Assembly (NCBI GenBank): GCA_025084515.1
Contig: JAJAGP010000206.1
Location: forward strand, 128,766 to 192,765
Length of the DNA: 64,000 nt
Direction of reading: 5' to 3'
DNA from: Ancistrus triradiatus
Taxonomy: Eukaryota > Chordata > Actinopteri > Siluriformes > Loricariidae
The notes beneath the pieces are model-generated. The model had not been told where the DNA came from, searched no databases, and worked only from the letters and a program-made list of their open reading frames with translations. The position numbers and the translations under genes were made by a program. Positions 11,700 through 24,103 of this stretch are shown here, piece after piece. How positions within the stretch are numbered: position 1 is the stretch's first letter; every line of letters begins with the position of its first letter.

Positions 11700-12420
11700 A
11701 TTTCATTAATATGAGGTAGTAATGTGAGGTTTACTGTGTAGCTGGTACAGAGCACGGCCGATCCGCTCAGTGCGCTCCAAGGACAAACCGAGGTGAGTAG
11801 TGCGCTTTAAAAATCACGTGTCGTCCGCTCTCGTTAACCTTCGTGGAGGAATCGCCGATGACCTGCCAGCCCTGAATATCTGACAAATTGATTGGAATCA
11901 CGTGTGACAGTGGGTGTAAAGGCAAACGCTGGGAGACACCAGGGTGACCTTAAGAAGGTGCGCGCAGTGTGGTGCTGCTGAGAATGAAAGAGATCGCGCA
12001 TTGAAGGAGGGAGGGGACAGGGGAGGTATAGGAAAGGAGGAAGGGTGCCCCAAGACTAGGCGGCGTTAATCAATGCTCGCTCTCTTCCCTCTCACGCCGT
12101 GTGGGACGTTTCACTGAGTCCCTCCATCACAAGCAGCTGCGCTTCCCTTTTCACAACAAGGACGTCCTTTCTTTCCTTTCTGCTCCCCGGAAGCTTGAGA
12201 TGCTCTGGACTTGCAGCTGAGAATCCCGCACTGTGATCGCGCCAGAACTTCACTCGGACCGGCAACGTCGTTTGTAGGAGATCTGATTTCGCCGGACGGG
12301 TAATTACGACCTGTCTCTGTGCTTCTCCGTGCGTGTGAGCGTGTGTGTGAAAAATGCAGAGGAACGGAGCGGGAGCTATCCATCAGCTACGGTGCTGAAA
12401 TGTGCACTAACAAGGAAGTG
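11700..12420 (+). promoter_or_regulatory. CpG-rich promoter and leader region of the complexin gene
   Basis: This is the most CG-rich stretch outside the LTR elements, in an otherwise AT-rich region. It lies directly upstream of the complexin start exon. It contains a strong splice donor, CCGAG|GTGAGT (GT at 11793), and a possible second one at GAA|GTGAGA (GT at 12418). Either could end a non-coding first exon joining to 13113. A pyrimidine-rich, initiator-like patch occurs near 12078-12100. No TATA box is obvious. The transcription start is not determined. Confidence 0.6.
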
Positions 12421-13112
12421 AGACTGTGTTTTCTTCTATTGTGTGGAAAAGAAATCGTCCTAAAAATCAGCCTTTGCAAGAGTATACACAGGTTTTAAAG
12501 AGCAACCATGTGCGTGGAGCATCCTGGACCTTTATTACACACGATGCCCACACTGATTGTGCATTAGGGTATGAATTAGGCAATGCATTTTGGGCTGAGG
12601 CATATTTTCCGTCTGGACTGGTTTCCATCGGATAAGGAAAAGTTAACGTTACAGCTTATCGGATTAGTTCGTTGCCCCGGAGTATCCAGGGTTTTCGGTG
12701 TTCTAGGAATGTATCCATTTAAAATGCAAAATATGATTAGTCCACAGTAAAACTCGTGGATTAAATGGCAACGTTTTGCAAATGTCAATCGACATTTAAG
12801 CTGCATTGTCATTCAAGCGTCAGTGCCCTCGGTACAACCCGGGACTGCAGCATTTCCCATAAAAATATACTATAGTATAACAGGATCACTTTTCCTGTTG
12901 CCTTGACCTTCGATGACCTTCAAAGGTTGCACTAGTCAATATTCTTTAGAGCAGAGTTACAAAAAACAACAACAAGAAAACAAAACAAAACAATGCACAG
13001 CCTAAAGCAGAGAAAGTGGCAATTTCTGCTATTTCTGTTGCTGCCAAGTTTCAGAGAGTGCAGCAGCAACGAGGCAGCAGCAAGCGTATTTATATATTTG
13101 TGTTTTTTATAG

Positions 13113-13197
13113 ATCTGGTGAGAAAAGAATACATAAAGGAGCTCAACGTAAATGTAACATCTGAGTGGAAAATAAGGAGGAATCAAAAGCCATCAAG
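13113..13197 (+). other. Complexin 5' UTR part of the start-codon exon
   Basis: A plausible acceptor, 'tatttgtgttttttatag', ends at 13112, so the exon carrying the start codon probably begins at 13113 with 85 bp of leader. The acceptor has a good pyrimidine run. The exon boundary is inferred, not proven. Confidence 0.5.
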
Positions 13198-13228
13198 ATG
13201 AATTTTGTTATGAAGCAAGCATTGGGAG
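13198..13228 (+). CDS. cplx1/cplx2l: Complexin, first coding exon (residues 1-10)
   Basis: The ATG at 13198 opens MNFVMKQALG followed by the first base of a Gly codon, then a donor GTAAGT at 13229. This N-terminus is the signature of complexin-1/2; the mammalian proteins differ at residue 2. Complexins are small soluble presynaptic proteins that bind assembled SNARE complexes, clamp spontaneous vesicle fusion and promote fast calcium-triggered release. The N-terminal segment encoded here is the part linked to fusion activation. The split Gly codon (phase 1) joins exactly to the acceptor at 54732. The exon is too short to show up as a long frame. Confidence 0.95.
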
Positions 13229-13329
13229 GTAAGTTTCTCACAGTTGTGGTATCCAGTAAAACAAAAACTGAAGGGAGAGTACAACAGGACTCTTTATGAA
13301 ATGTGTCCATAAAATTAAAATGCATTTAT

Positions 13330-16300
13330 GTTGTCCTTACTCGTGACCCAGTGTAACTGAATTGAATGACCTATAGGACATGCATGACTTGCTTTGGGTG
13401 TGCAGATGGAACATATGTGATTTCCTTCACATATGTATTTTTTTCTCATGAAATATAAACAGCTTGTTTTTTGTTCTATCTTTTATGCAAGGAGAAGTGG
13501 AAGTGTGTGTATTATTCAGTGCATGGTGCATGCTAAAAGGTCGATAATACGTAATTCATATGTGGTGTAGCGGCTGAGTGGGTTTTTTTGTCCCTTCTTG
13601 CTTATGCTGTTTGAACTGATGAGGAAATGTCTGGACTTATTAAGACATTCCAGAGTAAATGAAAAGAATAATGACTGAAGAAGCATTTATTTGAGCTCCA
13701 TCTAGTGCATGATATTTTGTAGACCAAATGACAGCACTCGTTAAAGACTTGCAGAATTATGAGGTCAGTAATTACACGAAAATGAAAAAGTGGCAAAGAA
13801 TGAAGAGTGCAGAGCATTAAACCTTGAAATGAAAAGCTGTAACGTCGTTGATTAATCCATTGCATTTACTCCAAAGATTTTACCCATTTTTATCTAAAGA
13901 AAAGACTACTGTTCTTCCAATCATTTTCATTTTAATCGAGGCAGGCACACTGGTCTTCTGCTAATGGATTTTTAAACACACTATGGTTGATTATTTAAAA
14001 AGTGTGATCTGTTTTATTAGCATAGATGTTGGGGATAGTCAGTCAGCTCTTTGGTTCAGTACACAGCACAGAATAGGGAAATTGAGTGAAGGCAATGGAA
14101 CTATGTGGAAAAAAGATTTCACCCTTGGGATGGCAGAGCAGTGTCATGGTCTTCTGTGCCATTCTTTTCCGATCTGTTTTTCAGAAACATACAGGGAGTG
14201 TCCTTAGAAGATTAGAAGACAGATTTTTCTTATCCTCAGGAAAAAATAAGCAGAACTATTTATTTTGCTGATAACAGTATAACCTGATGTAATACTGGAA
14301 AAATGGGAAAGGTCATAAAGCTTTTAGGAGACTTGGTTTCCTAAAGAACAGTGCAGTAAATCAGATAGCCAAAAGGCAGCCCTGACCTGCTTTAGCTAAT
14401 AAAAGCAGAGCTGAGAAAGAATAATGGATCTGTCTCTGGAACAAATATACAAGGTCAAGGTCAGCAAGTGGAGTCCTCCATGACTTCACAGTAGTCTGCA
14501 AATCACTCCACCGAAGCTCTGCTGTAGAGGAGCAATCACACAGAGGAGAAAAATCTCCAGTGCATCAGTGCAGAATCAGCAATCATGCAGGAGTCTCACA
14601 GTCATATTTACTTCTGTTGATATACACATGCTTACACATTTTTCTGTTTTGCTGACTGGCTCGGTCTTTTCCATCCTGCTACTCTGCCTCTATTTTCCAG
14701 TACTCTTCTCCCCTAAAGAGCATATTTTGATAGAAAGCAGCACAGAGTAGTACCTCAAACACAAACCTAGCACTCTGCTTTGTCTTTCACCCTATTGTCT
14801 CTTTCAGTAGCTTAATGTAGTGATTTTGAAAGTGCCGCAGACCCACAGTGCTAATGAGACTGATGTGGGGCATGTGCTTCAGGCATGCACAACCTCCTGC
14901 AGTCCCAATTGTCAAAAAACAGACTGACACATACTGACAGGCATGGCTATATAGGCAAATTACTACTGTGACAAAAAGTTTCAGACCAAAAACAAAGCCA
15001 AATTCCCATATACCTACACAATAGTAGTATTTGAAACCTAGGTGTTATCATTCATGCTTAGATAATAAACTGCAATACAAACTATCATTTAAATATGATT
15101 TCAACCCCAAAAGATAAGAAGTGCATTACCGTCTATATACACTTACTGAATGAAGAAATGATACTGTATATCAACCCACTCTGCTGGGTTACCTGATAAA
15201 CTCGGCTTGGACTGATCTTGGAATTAATAGTTACCCAAAGTAAACTTTTCAGCATCCCAATGACTTTAGACTTGTTTCCACAAGAGAAACAAGGTTTTAC
15301 TTTCTTAGTCATTTTCCAGCTTTTTCCTAAAAATCTGCATCCAAGAGAGATAATTATCTTTGGCGCCTGAATTTCTGGAGTGGAGGATGCTGGAGTGAAC
15401 ATTGCTGATGGGTCAAATTCAACTAGCACAGATTGACCAACTTTGTTAACTATAATTTAAACTAATTTTCTATTAATTTCTTTTCCAGGGAGAACATCAT
15501 AATTACTTCTTTGACACCAGTGCACATTTTTGACAAAAGGACATCACTGGTATTCAAAAGATTAATAAATAATGAAATATTTATTCTAAGTCATAAAGAA
15601 TAAACATTTTTGTTGCACAATTCTAAGTTCAATTACTTCTTTTAAAAAGCAGCTCTTACAAAACAAGCAATAGCTAAAACATTTCCTAACAGAGATGCCC
15701 TTGCCTGAGGTAAACAATAACACATTGTCTTGTTTTCATGAAAGTGTTGAGTCAAAAAGATTGAAGTAATGTACAGTACTTTGCACATGCTTGTAAATGT
15801 ACTCCACTTATAAGCAAACTAGAAATGTGTCAGAGTGCAAGCAGCATCTGCAGCTACCACCAGAGGGCAGAAACCTGCATGAAGTACATTGCCCAGAAGT
15901 CATGTCATGGGTATGTGGTGTTAAAGAGCAGCAATCAGTTTTAACAGGCAGCTGGATGATTTATTTAAACTGTCCAGAAGCCAGAAAAAAGCATTGTATT
16001 AACAATGTTGCTGGTAAACAGTAAGGCTTGTACAAAAGTATAAAAGTTAAAAAATAAGCTACAAGTATTAATTAATGTTAAAATGGTAAAAAAGGAAAGA
16101 AAGCAAAAGACAGAGTCTATTAGACTAAGAGAGAGTGAAACTGAAAGTCCAAAAGACAAGAGTTTAAAGAAGCAAAGTAGAAAAGCAGCATGATAGAGAA
16201 AGAGAGAACAGAGACAGGTACAAGTGCAAATATGTGAAAATGGAAGAGATGATAAAATTCTGTTCTTAAATCCAGAATCATATAATAAAAGTTCATCTTA

Positions 16301-18740
16301 AGAGGGTTATTTGATGAAGTTTGGAACTGAAGAGAGTTGAAGTAAATTTAAATATACATATTAAAGCAGTGAAGTGAATAAGTAGCTGAATGAAAGGTGT
16401 ACATATAAGTTGTTTCCCAAAGACGGAAGGAAAATATGATATAATACTTTGGGATATTGGGGACAACCATCTCAGATTGAGTCTATTCAGTGTAATTCCC
16501 ACCTTGTTGCTTATAATTGACAACTTTCTTTTTCATGGACACCATTTTGTGTTTTGGGCACCATTTTGTATTGCAGGGTGCTGCATATGTGCATGCTTCT
16601 TCAGCTTGTGTGCACACTACCTGTGCATCAAAGACCTGGAACGAGTCTCCATCCATCCTCACTATCGGTACACAAGCACTCGCATGCACTCTATTTCTTA
16701 GGGTGGTTATATCGGTTATACAAACATAACCATACCCAATATTATATTAAATACATATCTATGCAAAGTATCTTAATAAGGGGAGTCCTTCTTCTGTGAG
16801 TTCTCAGTATAAGCTGGGGTATTTTTAGACTACTTGTTGTACAGGGGCACACAGAATTTAGAGGGGCACAACTGTACCTGTCTGCTTGCCAGTCAGTTGT
16901 AGGGGCACAACTGTACGTAAAAAATAAGCCTGTTTAAATGGTTTAAATAGATTAAGCGATTTAACACTCCATGGATGAGAATGGATGCCATGGATGAGAA
17001 ATGGAGAACGAATTTTTATTAACTGCATTAACTAAACATATAGCTATGACCTTGTCTGCAGCATGCATGAATTTCTTTGAAATATTTGCAGATGTGAATT
17101 ATTCTATGAGAAAAAACTGAAAGAAACTGACTCAGATTTTGGAAAGGTGCTCAGGCATTATGGGAAATGTAGTGCCTGTAGTGAATTTGTGTGGCATGAC
17201 GACCCTGCCCCCTTACTATAAATTGACTAGCAAGACATGGCCAAACATACATCTTTGACATCGTGTACATCTTCAACATCATCTTCAAACAACAAGGATA
17301 AATGAAAGCTATGTAATAACACTAGATAAAGCATACACGAGACAAAGATCAAGGAAGCAAGCGGAAACAAAAAACCAGAAGCAGTAGACTGAGCAGCAGG
17401 GTGGGTGGAGTGAAAATGCCAGACAAACAAGGTGCAAAAGACTGAAGGCTTATATAGGAAGAACACAGCAGGCTGTGATTGCACAACCTGTTGTGGGAGG
17501 CAAAAAGGGTCAGAGGAGGACGATGTAAGATAATGTGGCTAAAAGGCACACATCATCGTTACACTATCTAAATCCTATCTAGAAAAGGAACTAATTCAAG
17601 AACTCATGGATCTCTCATTTAGGAAAGTCTTAGGTCTTCAACTGGTCCCACAGCCTTATGGAAAAAGGTTTAGAAGGGATGTATTTCAGAGCTTCATTTA
17701 CAAATATTTTTATTAATGTGGTTGAGAGGCATTACACTTTCAATGTAAGTGAGGTTTTTTTGGTCCCAAAACCTTTGAGAAACTAGGGTTATGTCATGGT
17801 GTAAATAGACTTGCTTTAAGTGGTAACACTTCCTTTGAAGGAAATACATTCAATGCTTTTCTTCTGCATCAGGAGATGGCTTTAATTTGCTACCCTCTCT
17901 GGATGCAGTGTCATTCTCCTGCAAGTGGCACTTCCTGTCAACGCTAAAGTTCATATGCTAGGTCAAGTGAACCTGCAGTCAAGCGATGGCCACTGAAGTG
18001 ACAGATTCATTACCGCTGGCCATCAGGCTGGTTCACCGTTACTTTAGCATCACACCACCCACAGCTCTCGAACCCACTGTGGGTCAGTGCTGGATTAGGA
18101 GTGGGTCAGCGCTCATGGACAAACTAATCAAATATAATTAGAAGAGCCACATGAGTGGAATTGAATTTAACTGCACTGAGTTACACTGTAGTGAAACAAA
18201 GTATTGTGCGGTCCACCTCTGTGACTGTGACTCGTTCTGTAGGAGTAAGCAACACATGAAGCAAGACAGTAAGCCACAGATGAAATGATCGTTCATCATC
18301 AGCAGTACCATGACGTTATTGAACATCGCTTCTCCATGCTAAATCAAGCATTCAAGCGATTTATGAATTGTTCTCCAGCCGAGCAATGGTTCTTCACAGC
18401 AAGAGTCTGCATATAATTCTCTGTCAAAAGCTTCTGGTTCAAAAATCAAACCCTGAGACTCTAAAGAGTCCATTGTTGTGAAAGCAGATAATGTATCGAA
18501 CGAAAAGACTGATCACTGGCACATATCAGGCAGGACTTTAATATTCAAAGTGGTAATCTATGATGAAGCCTGAAGGACTGAAATCAACGCAGGCTGCAGT
18601 ATGACCAGGTAGAGATCCCTTCACTTACAGAGGGGTTGGCTGGTGAATACTGAGTTTACAGCATGACCAGCAGAACAATAAAAATGATCAGAGCACCATT
18701 ATGAAGAATGAGATGGGCTAAATCTCATCCCAGTCTCCTT
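13330..18740. other. Intronic sequence without recognised features
   Basis: Open frames here are short (under about 105 codons), overlap on both strands and match no family I know. I see no repeat in common with the rest of the window. Confidence 0.4.
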
Positions 18741-18829
18741 TTAGGCTTGTGTAATGTGAATCTCTGTAGCACTTGAGTTTTGTGTTATTGTGGAAGGACA
18801 GTATGTCAGAGTAGGAAATGGAGACATAA

Positions 18830-19020
18830 AGAGGGAGTGAGTAAGAGATGAAGAAGGAGTGAGTGAGTGAGTGAATGAGAGAGGTCGGCAATGATTGAGA
18901 TAGTCAGTGAGTAGTGAAATTAAAAACACACATGCACACGCACTCACACACGTACACACTGACACACATACACATGCAATGCAGGCTGCAGTACTTTACA
19001 GAAATTAAACACACACACAC
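18830..19020. repeat. Mixed simple repeat (GAGT-rich then CA-rich)
   Basis: A GAGTGAGT-like run at about 18833-18880 is followed by imperfect CA-rich sequence to about 19023. A shorter CA run is at about 19194-19212. Confidence 0.8.
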
Positions 19021-19497
19021 ACACCAAATCAGGGCAGGATGGGATGCAACTGCTAATATTGGCAAATTGGGTCAAGGTCAGTCTGGAACAATTTCTCTAG
19101 CTCCACTAACATTTGGACATTTGAACATTTCCACTAACATAGCTCACTTTATATTTGGACACAGATGTACTAATTTACATACTAATGTACACCCCCCCAC
19201 ACACACACACATGCTTGTCTTACAATACTTGTGAGGATTTTCCATTGACTAGAATGAAGGATTACTGCAGCTAATTTAAGCTACACCTACCACACCTACC
19301 ACTAACCCTAACCTTAACCTCAGTAACCTAAAGCAAGTGTTTTGGCACTTTTTGGTTTTTCACATTTATATTTTTTGGAAAAAAGCAATTAATAAAGTGA
19401 GGATGGGAAAAAACGGAGGAAAGAGAGTCAAAATTCCAGGTTTTCCTATCATTGCAAGGACACTTGTTCCTCACGAGTATAGAAAGACAAGGTAAAC

Positions 19498-19498
19498 A

Positions 19499-19549
<51 letters not shown>
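19498..19549. repeat. (CA)n microsatellite
   Basis: About 26 uninterrupted CA units. Frames reading poly-His-Thr or poly-Cys-Val across it are artefacts of the repeat. Confidence 0.97.
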
Positions 19550-19552
<3 letters not shown>

Positions 19553-20559
19553 TCAGCAGCTTTACACTGCCCATGTGCTTGGACACTCTTTCCAGGCTCC
19601 TGGCTCTGAGCGGCAAGACCTAAATGTGTGCAATGACCCTTTCAGTTCCATACTGGTCTTCACATAGCGAGACAACACCTGCCATCACACATGTTATATT
19701 AGTATATTTGCGTGTTTGTTTTAATTGACTTATGTTTTACTGTAGCAAAATATTTCCATAAAAACCTGACTAAACTCTAATCTTTTTATGAAACAGACTG
19801 TGAGAGACTTACAAAGGAACTATGTACGACAGGGAAATAAATCACACTCAATTATGTTTCAGTCTGTGAGAAGATACAAGGTCAAGCACTCTACAGTAGT
19901 ATGCCTGATTGACAGAGTAACAGCTTTTTGCTTTATTCATTCTAGCCACGAAGAATTCAAGCAGTACAAGGTTAGTCAGAAAACTAGCTGAAATTCATGG
20001 GAATTCACCTGTGTTGCTGAATTGGTTTATTAGCCATCACTAATACAGTACATCCCTAGTCACTCATTATTAACTCATGGTAAATCTGTGTCAAAAAAAT
20101 CAATTAACAAACTTTAAAAAATATATTTTCTTGCAACCTATTTCAAATGTCCTTTATGGTTCCAAAACATTGATACAGTTTAGATTCCCATAACATGGAC
20201 CTAAGTGTTATAATTGGCAGAAACTGGGAGGCAGATGCAGAAAGCTGATTTGAAGGCATTAAACATTAAACACAAAACAGTACAAAAGCACAGAAGGGTC
20301 GAGCAAACAGTGTCAAAAAACATGATGAAGTGGCAGGAGTGATGCTTGATGGGAAGCCTAGTGTGAGCGTGACATGGGACAATGTACCTACTTCATATGA
20401 ATTACCAAATAGACAGGTTGGGCACGTGGTTCTCCCAATTTTGTATGGTGTGTCATATGCCCTATGTATATTAGTGGTTTAACTGATTTATTAGATCTGC
20501 ATCTGAAATTGATTTAAAAAAAATCACAGTGATATGGTGTCAAGTTATTGGTGTCTAAC

Positions 20560-21096
20560 TTACTGGTGGAGACCTCAACCTAGGCTACAATAGTTGTGGT
20601 GATTGATTACTTCAGTACAACCTTGGCTTAAGGATTCCACTACTAGGAGTGCAGGGTCATGGAAAGGTGCTTTCTAAAAGACTACAATTGAAAGTTGTGA
20701 AAAGGCACAAATTAGGAGAAATATAGAATAGGATTTCAGAACATTAATTATCCCTCAGAGTACCATACATAACATTTTAAAGAAGTGCATAGTGTATGGT
20801 ACCACCAACACCTTGCCTAAATTGGGCTGTCCTTCTAAACTGGAACACAGTGAAAGGATAATTAGAGATGCTACCAAGAGGGAATTAAAATATTTATGTC
20901 AAAGATTGGCTGGTCTGTGCACATGAAAACAATTTCACATAATCTACACAAATCTGACCTATATTTTATGATATTTTTAGAAACCTATTGTGGAAAAATG
21001 CAACAAAAATGGTTTCATGGTCAGATGAGGCAAATAACTATTTTTGGCAAAAACAAAACTTCACACTACCCAAATACACCATACCTACTGTGAAGC
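20560..21096 (+). mobile_element. Tc1-like transposon, left part, interrupted by an LTR element
   Basis: Degenerate Tc1-type transposase sequence on the + strand. The helix-turn-helix linker is at about 20780-20835 and catalytic-region text at about 21005-21094 ('ggtttcatggtcagatgagg' and 'cctactgtgaag'). It stops abruptly at 21096 and resumes at 24104 with 'gaagcatggtggtggcaaca', the expected continuation. Its left terminus is not clear. Confidence 0.8.
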
Positions 21097-21760
21097 TGTT
21101 ACGGTTTGCCATGATAACATGAGGGTGAACAACGAAAATAAAAGTAAAAGAGATTTTATGGACCCAATTGCAGTTAGCTCCAGATGGAAATAGTGAACCA
21201 AAATATAAAATAAATAATATGGGAACTAAACTAATTAAAACGGAAAATGAAGCTGTGCCTCAGGCCGCAAGCAGCTGGGGACCAAACTCTGGTCGATCGG
21301 AACAAGGTCCATTGCTCTAACGTCTTGAAATATTTTATAAAAATATAAAAAACAAAAACAAACACTGCGTGGAGCAGACTCAAAAACAAAACCACTCCTT
21401 AGTATATACATTGGCAAGGAGGAGAGGCCAGACCACGAGCATACTTTAAAGCGCTGTGGCGGTCAAAAATAAAGAGGACAGGTGAACAGAAAACAAAAAC
21501 CAAAGCGTTCGGCAAAAAGTGCGGAGCCTTACGCAGTCAGCGTATGCACTCAGCATAACTCGGGCCGGCGCATGCACAGCGCGGCGAGATCCCAAGCCGA
21601 GCCGAGTGGGACGTGTGACGTGACTGCTTCAGCAGCGTGACATGGAAGGAGAGGTGCAAGACTGAAAAAGGCGGCGCAGCGAACCTCTCAAAAGACACGA
21701 TAGCGGGGGCATCTATTCCTACGCTAGAGCTAATCCCTATCTTACCTCCGGTCTTCTGAC
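21097..21760 (-). repeat. 3' LTR of the 21-24 kb element
   Basis: About 620 bp (21137-21760) align with 23202-23795. Shared words include 'acaaaaccactccttagtat' and 'aatccctatcttacc'. The 21097-21136 end is absent from the other copy as it stands, so one of the LTRs is truncated. Confidence 0.8.
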
Positions 21761-21889
21761 CGGTGCTTGGTGCTGGTGGCTCAAGAATGGGGCAAGACCC
21801 GACCGAGCCCATGAAAAAGGTCGGTGCGAGTCGCCTCACCTGGTGAACGGTGACCATAACCATGGCACGGAGGTCAACAGAAGTGACTG

Positions 21890-22460
21890 TGATGTAGGGG
21901 TCAGCAAAAATGGCTCAAGTACAGAGCAAAGAGGTGCAGCGTGCTCAGGTATGGAGCCAGGCAGTGCTAACGGCTCAAGTAGGGTACTAGCAGCTCAGAT
22001 ATGGAGCTACGAGATGCAGCATGCTCTGGTACAGAGCTAGGCGGCAATAACAGCTCAGGAATGGAGATAGCGTGCTCAGATACAGAGGTAAGTGGCACTA
22101 ACGGCTCAGGTACAGAGCTAAAAGGTGCTGTGTGCTCAAGTACAGAGCTAAGCAGTGCTAACCGGCTCAGGAACGGCGCTAGTGTGCTAAAGTACAGAGC
22201 TAAGAGGTGCTGCATGCTCAAGTACACACCTAGGCAGCGCTAACTGTCTCAGGAATGGAGCTAGTGTGCTCAGGAACAGAGCTAAGAGGCACGGCATGCT
22301 TAGGTACAGAACTAAGTGGCGCTAACGGCTCAGGTACAGAGCTAACATGATCAGGTACAGAGCTAAGAGGTGTGGCGTGCTCAAGTACAGAGCTAGGCAG
22401 TGCTAATGGCTCAGGTATGGAGCTAACATGCTCAGGTACGGAGCTAGGTGGCACTACGGC
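21890..22460 (-). repeat. Coding minisatellite of about 30-bp units (SSVPEH-type)
   Basis: Variants of 'gctcaggtacagagctaaga' recur about every 27-30 bp across some 570 bp. On the minus strand they encode strings such as SSVPEHVSSVPEPLAPLSS. Most frames stay open because the unit lacks stops on either strand, so overlapping open frames here are expected. The same peptide units are encoded at 59490-60290 on the + strand. Confidence 0.9.
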
Positions 22461-22689
22461 ATGCAGCTGCGTAATAACCACATTAATGGCTGGCCCACAG
22501 TGACTTCAGGGTACTGTGGGTTAAGACCGTAGTGGCGAGAGGACCCATAATGTCCGAAAGCGGAATGGTCAAAGCTTACATATTTAGCCCAACAAAAAGG
22601 TAACGAGCTGCAGGCCAAACTGTCCCTCTCCCTGGCCCTCTGCAGGTGGAGATCATACAGCTGGGAAGGGAAGAAGGAGACTCACAAAA

Positions 22690-23145
22690 TTACAGCTCAT
22701 CTCTTACCTCTATGTTGAGGCCATGCCTGAAGAGGTCCATTATCGGCCAGTCATAGCAACCCAAAACCACCGCTAACTGACTGAAATCACCCACATATTC
22801 GACCACCCACCAGAGGCCCTGACAAAGGTCAAAAACATTAGGTGGTTCTGGGGTGAACGCCTGTGGCTGGTAATCCATGCAAGTGGTAGGCAGAAGCAAA
22901 TCTGCAGGGTCGGGAAGCCCATCCAGCTCGCTACCTGGGCCCAAGGTAATAGATGGCCAAAGCAGCTCTAAAGCAGCCCTGGGTGGATGTCGGTGCCTTC
23001 TGCGGCAGGGACTTGGCAGGTCTGCAGGGTTGGGTTGCCATACCAGGTCACTGAAGGGATCATAGCAACTGGCTGACCCCCCAAAAGCTAAGCGGGACCC
23101 AACCAGAGACTGACGACGCCATCTGTGGCAAGTGGGGACCTCCAT
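22690..23145 (-). CDS. Gag-like fragment of the gypsy-type element
   Basis: A 151-codon frame on the minus strand. Its C-terminal end, VVEYVGDFSQLAVVLGCYDW followed by PIMDLFRHGLNIEVRDEL, matches the pattern of the retrotransposon Gag capsid region (Y..xF..L.....W/D..L.D.F..GL..E...EL). It also matches the modules at 58929-59900. The Pro-rich N-terminal part (about residues 25-110) is unlike anything I recognise. The capsid C-terminal half is lost before the minisatellite begins. Capsid-type Gag packages element RNA; this copy is degenerate. Confidence 0.7.
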   Translation of the reverse strand: MEVPTCHRWRRQSLVGSRLAFGGSASCYDPFSDLVWQPNPADLPSPCRRRHRHPPRAALELLWPSITLGPGSELDGLPDPADLLLPTTCMDYQPQAFTPEPPNVFDLCQGLWWVVEYVGDFSQLAVVLGCYDWPIMDLFRHGLNIEVRDEL

Positions 23146-23199
23146 ATTGGAGGTCCAGGAGTTAACGCTGGGTCCAAATATTGATCAATCAAGGCCGAA

Positions 23200-24103
23200 T
23201 GGTGAAAATAAAATAATTTTATGGACCCAGTTTCAGTTAGCTCCTGATGAAAATAGTGAACCAAAATATAAAATGAAAAACATGGGAACTAAACTAATGA
23301 AAATAGAAAACAAAGCTGTGCCTCAGTCAGCAAGCAGTTGGGGGCCGAACTCTGGTCGATCTGAACAGGGTCTATTGCTCTAACATCTTGCCACAAACTG
23401 GCTGGGTAGATGTGAGCTAAAAAAAAGAAATATAAAAATATAAAGAACAAAAACAAGCACCATGCGGAGCAGACTCAAAAACAAAACCACTCCTTAGTAT
23501 ATACGAGTGTACATTAAAACGCTGTGGTTTTAGTAAAGAGGACGGGTGAACAGAAAACGTAAACTGAAAGTGCTCGGCGAAAAGTGCGGAGCCTTACACA
23601 ATCGGCGTACGTATTTGGTGTAGCTCGGACCGGCGCATATGCAGCACAGATCTCAAGTGGAGGCGAACGGGATGTGTCACATGACTGCTTTGGAAGCGTG
23701 ACACAGAAGAGGAGGCACGAGAATGAAAAAGGCAGTGCAGCAAACCCCTCAAAAGACACGATAGACCTAATCCCTATCTTACCACCAGTCTTCTAAGCCA
23801 TACATGGCCTACCTCCTTTATGAGGCAGGTCTACCACTAAGCCTGACAGGACTGGATAATAGTTACCACCTAAGCAAAATGCTACAGCAATAAAGCAGGA
23901 AGGTCGGAAAATGCAGCAACAACCTGCCAGGACTCAGGGACTCTCTTATATTCCTGAGCCAGCATATGTTGCTAATAAGGCAATCAATGCCTCTAAAGAC
24001 CGGCGCCTGCATACTGCAGAACACTGTGTGAGCGTCAGGACGTTAAGTGAGCCGACACTTCCCTTGAGCATCCCAAGACAGAAAGCCAGCGTGACTACTA
24101 AAA
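23200..24103 (-). repeat. 5' LTR of the 21-24 kb element
   Basis: The part 23202-23795 matches the other LTR. The outer part 23796-24103 has no counterpart there; on the minus strand it contains a TATAAGAGA box (from about 23948), as expected for a promoter-bearing U3. The edge at 24103 is fixed by the GAAGC duplication. Confidence 0.7.

Larger units (their letters stand above)
21097..24103 (-). mobile_element. Gypsy-type LTR element, apparently gag-only, inserted in a Tc1 copy
   Basis: About 3.0 kb between two copies of the 5-bp duplication GAAGC (21092-21096 and 24104-24108), starting with TGTTACGG on the + strand. It reads on the minus strand: LTR (about 24103-23200), Gag-like region (23145-22690), Ser/Pro/Glu-coding minisatellite (about 22460-21890), then LTR (about 21760-21097). 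I find no protease, reverse transcriptase or integrase sequence between the LTRs, so it should have been non-autonomous. It shares its Gag domain, minisatellite and LTR 3' end with the element at 58186-61500. The LTRs have diverged clearly, so it is not recent. Confidence 0.85.

Noticed and set aside
12111..12383. 90-codon minus-strand frame in the CpG-rich region
   Set aside because: It lies in the complexin promoter/leader, where high G+C removes stops. The Ser/Arg/Gly composition looks like chance.
16390..16799. Several overlapping Cys- and His-rich frames
   Set aside because: Four frames overlap on both strands, which is typical of non-coding sequence. None has a recognisable domain.
19328..19667. 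Frames with poly-Cys-Val or poly-His-Thr
   Set aside because: They are direct translations of the CA microsatellite.
21890..22460. CRISPR-like array of about 30-bp units
   Set aside because: The units are contiguous and degenerate with no unique spacers, and the context is a eukaryotic LTR element.
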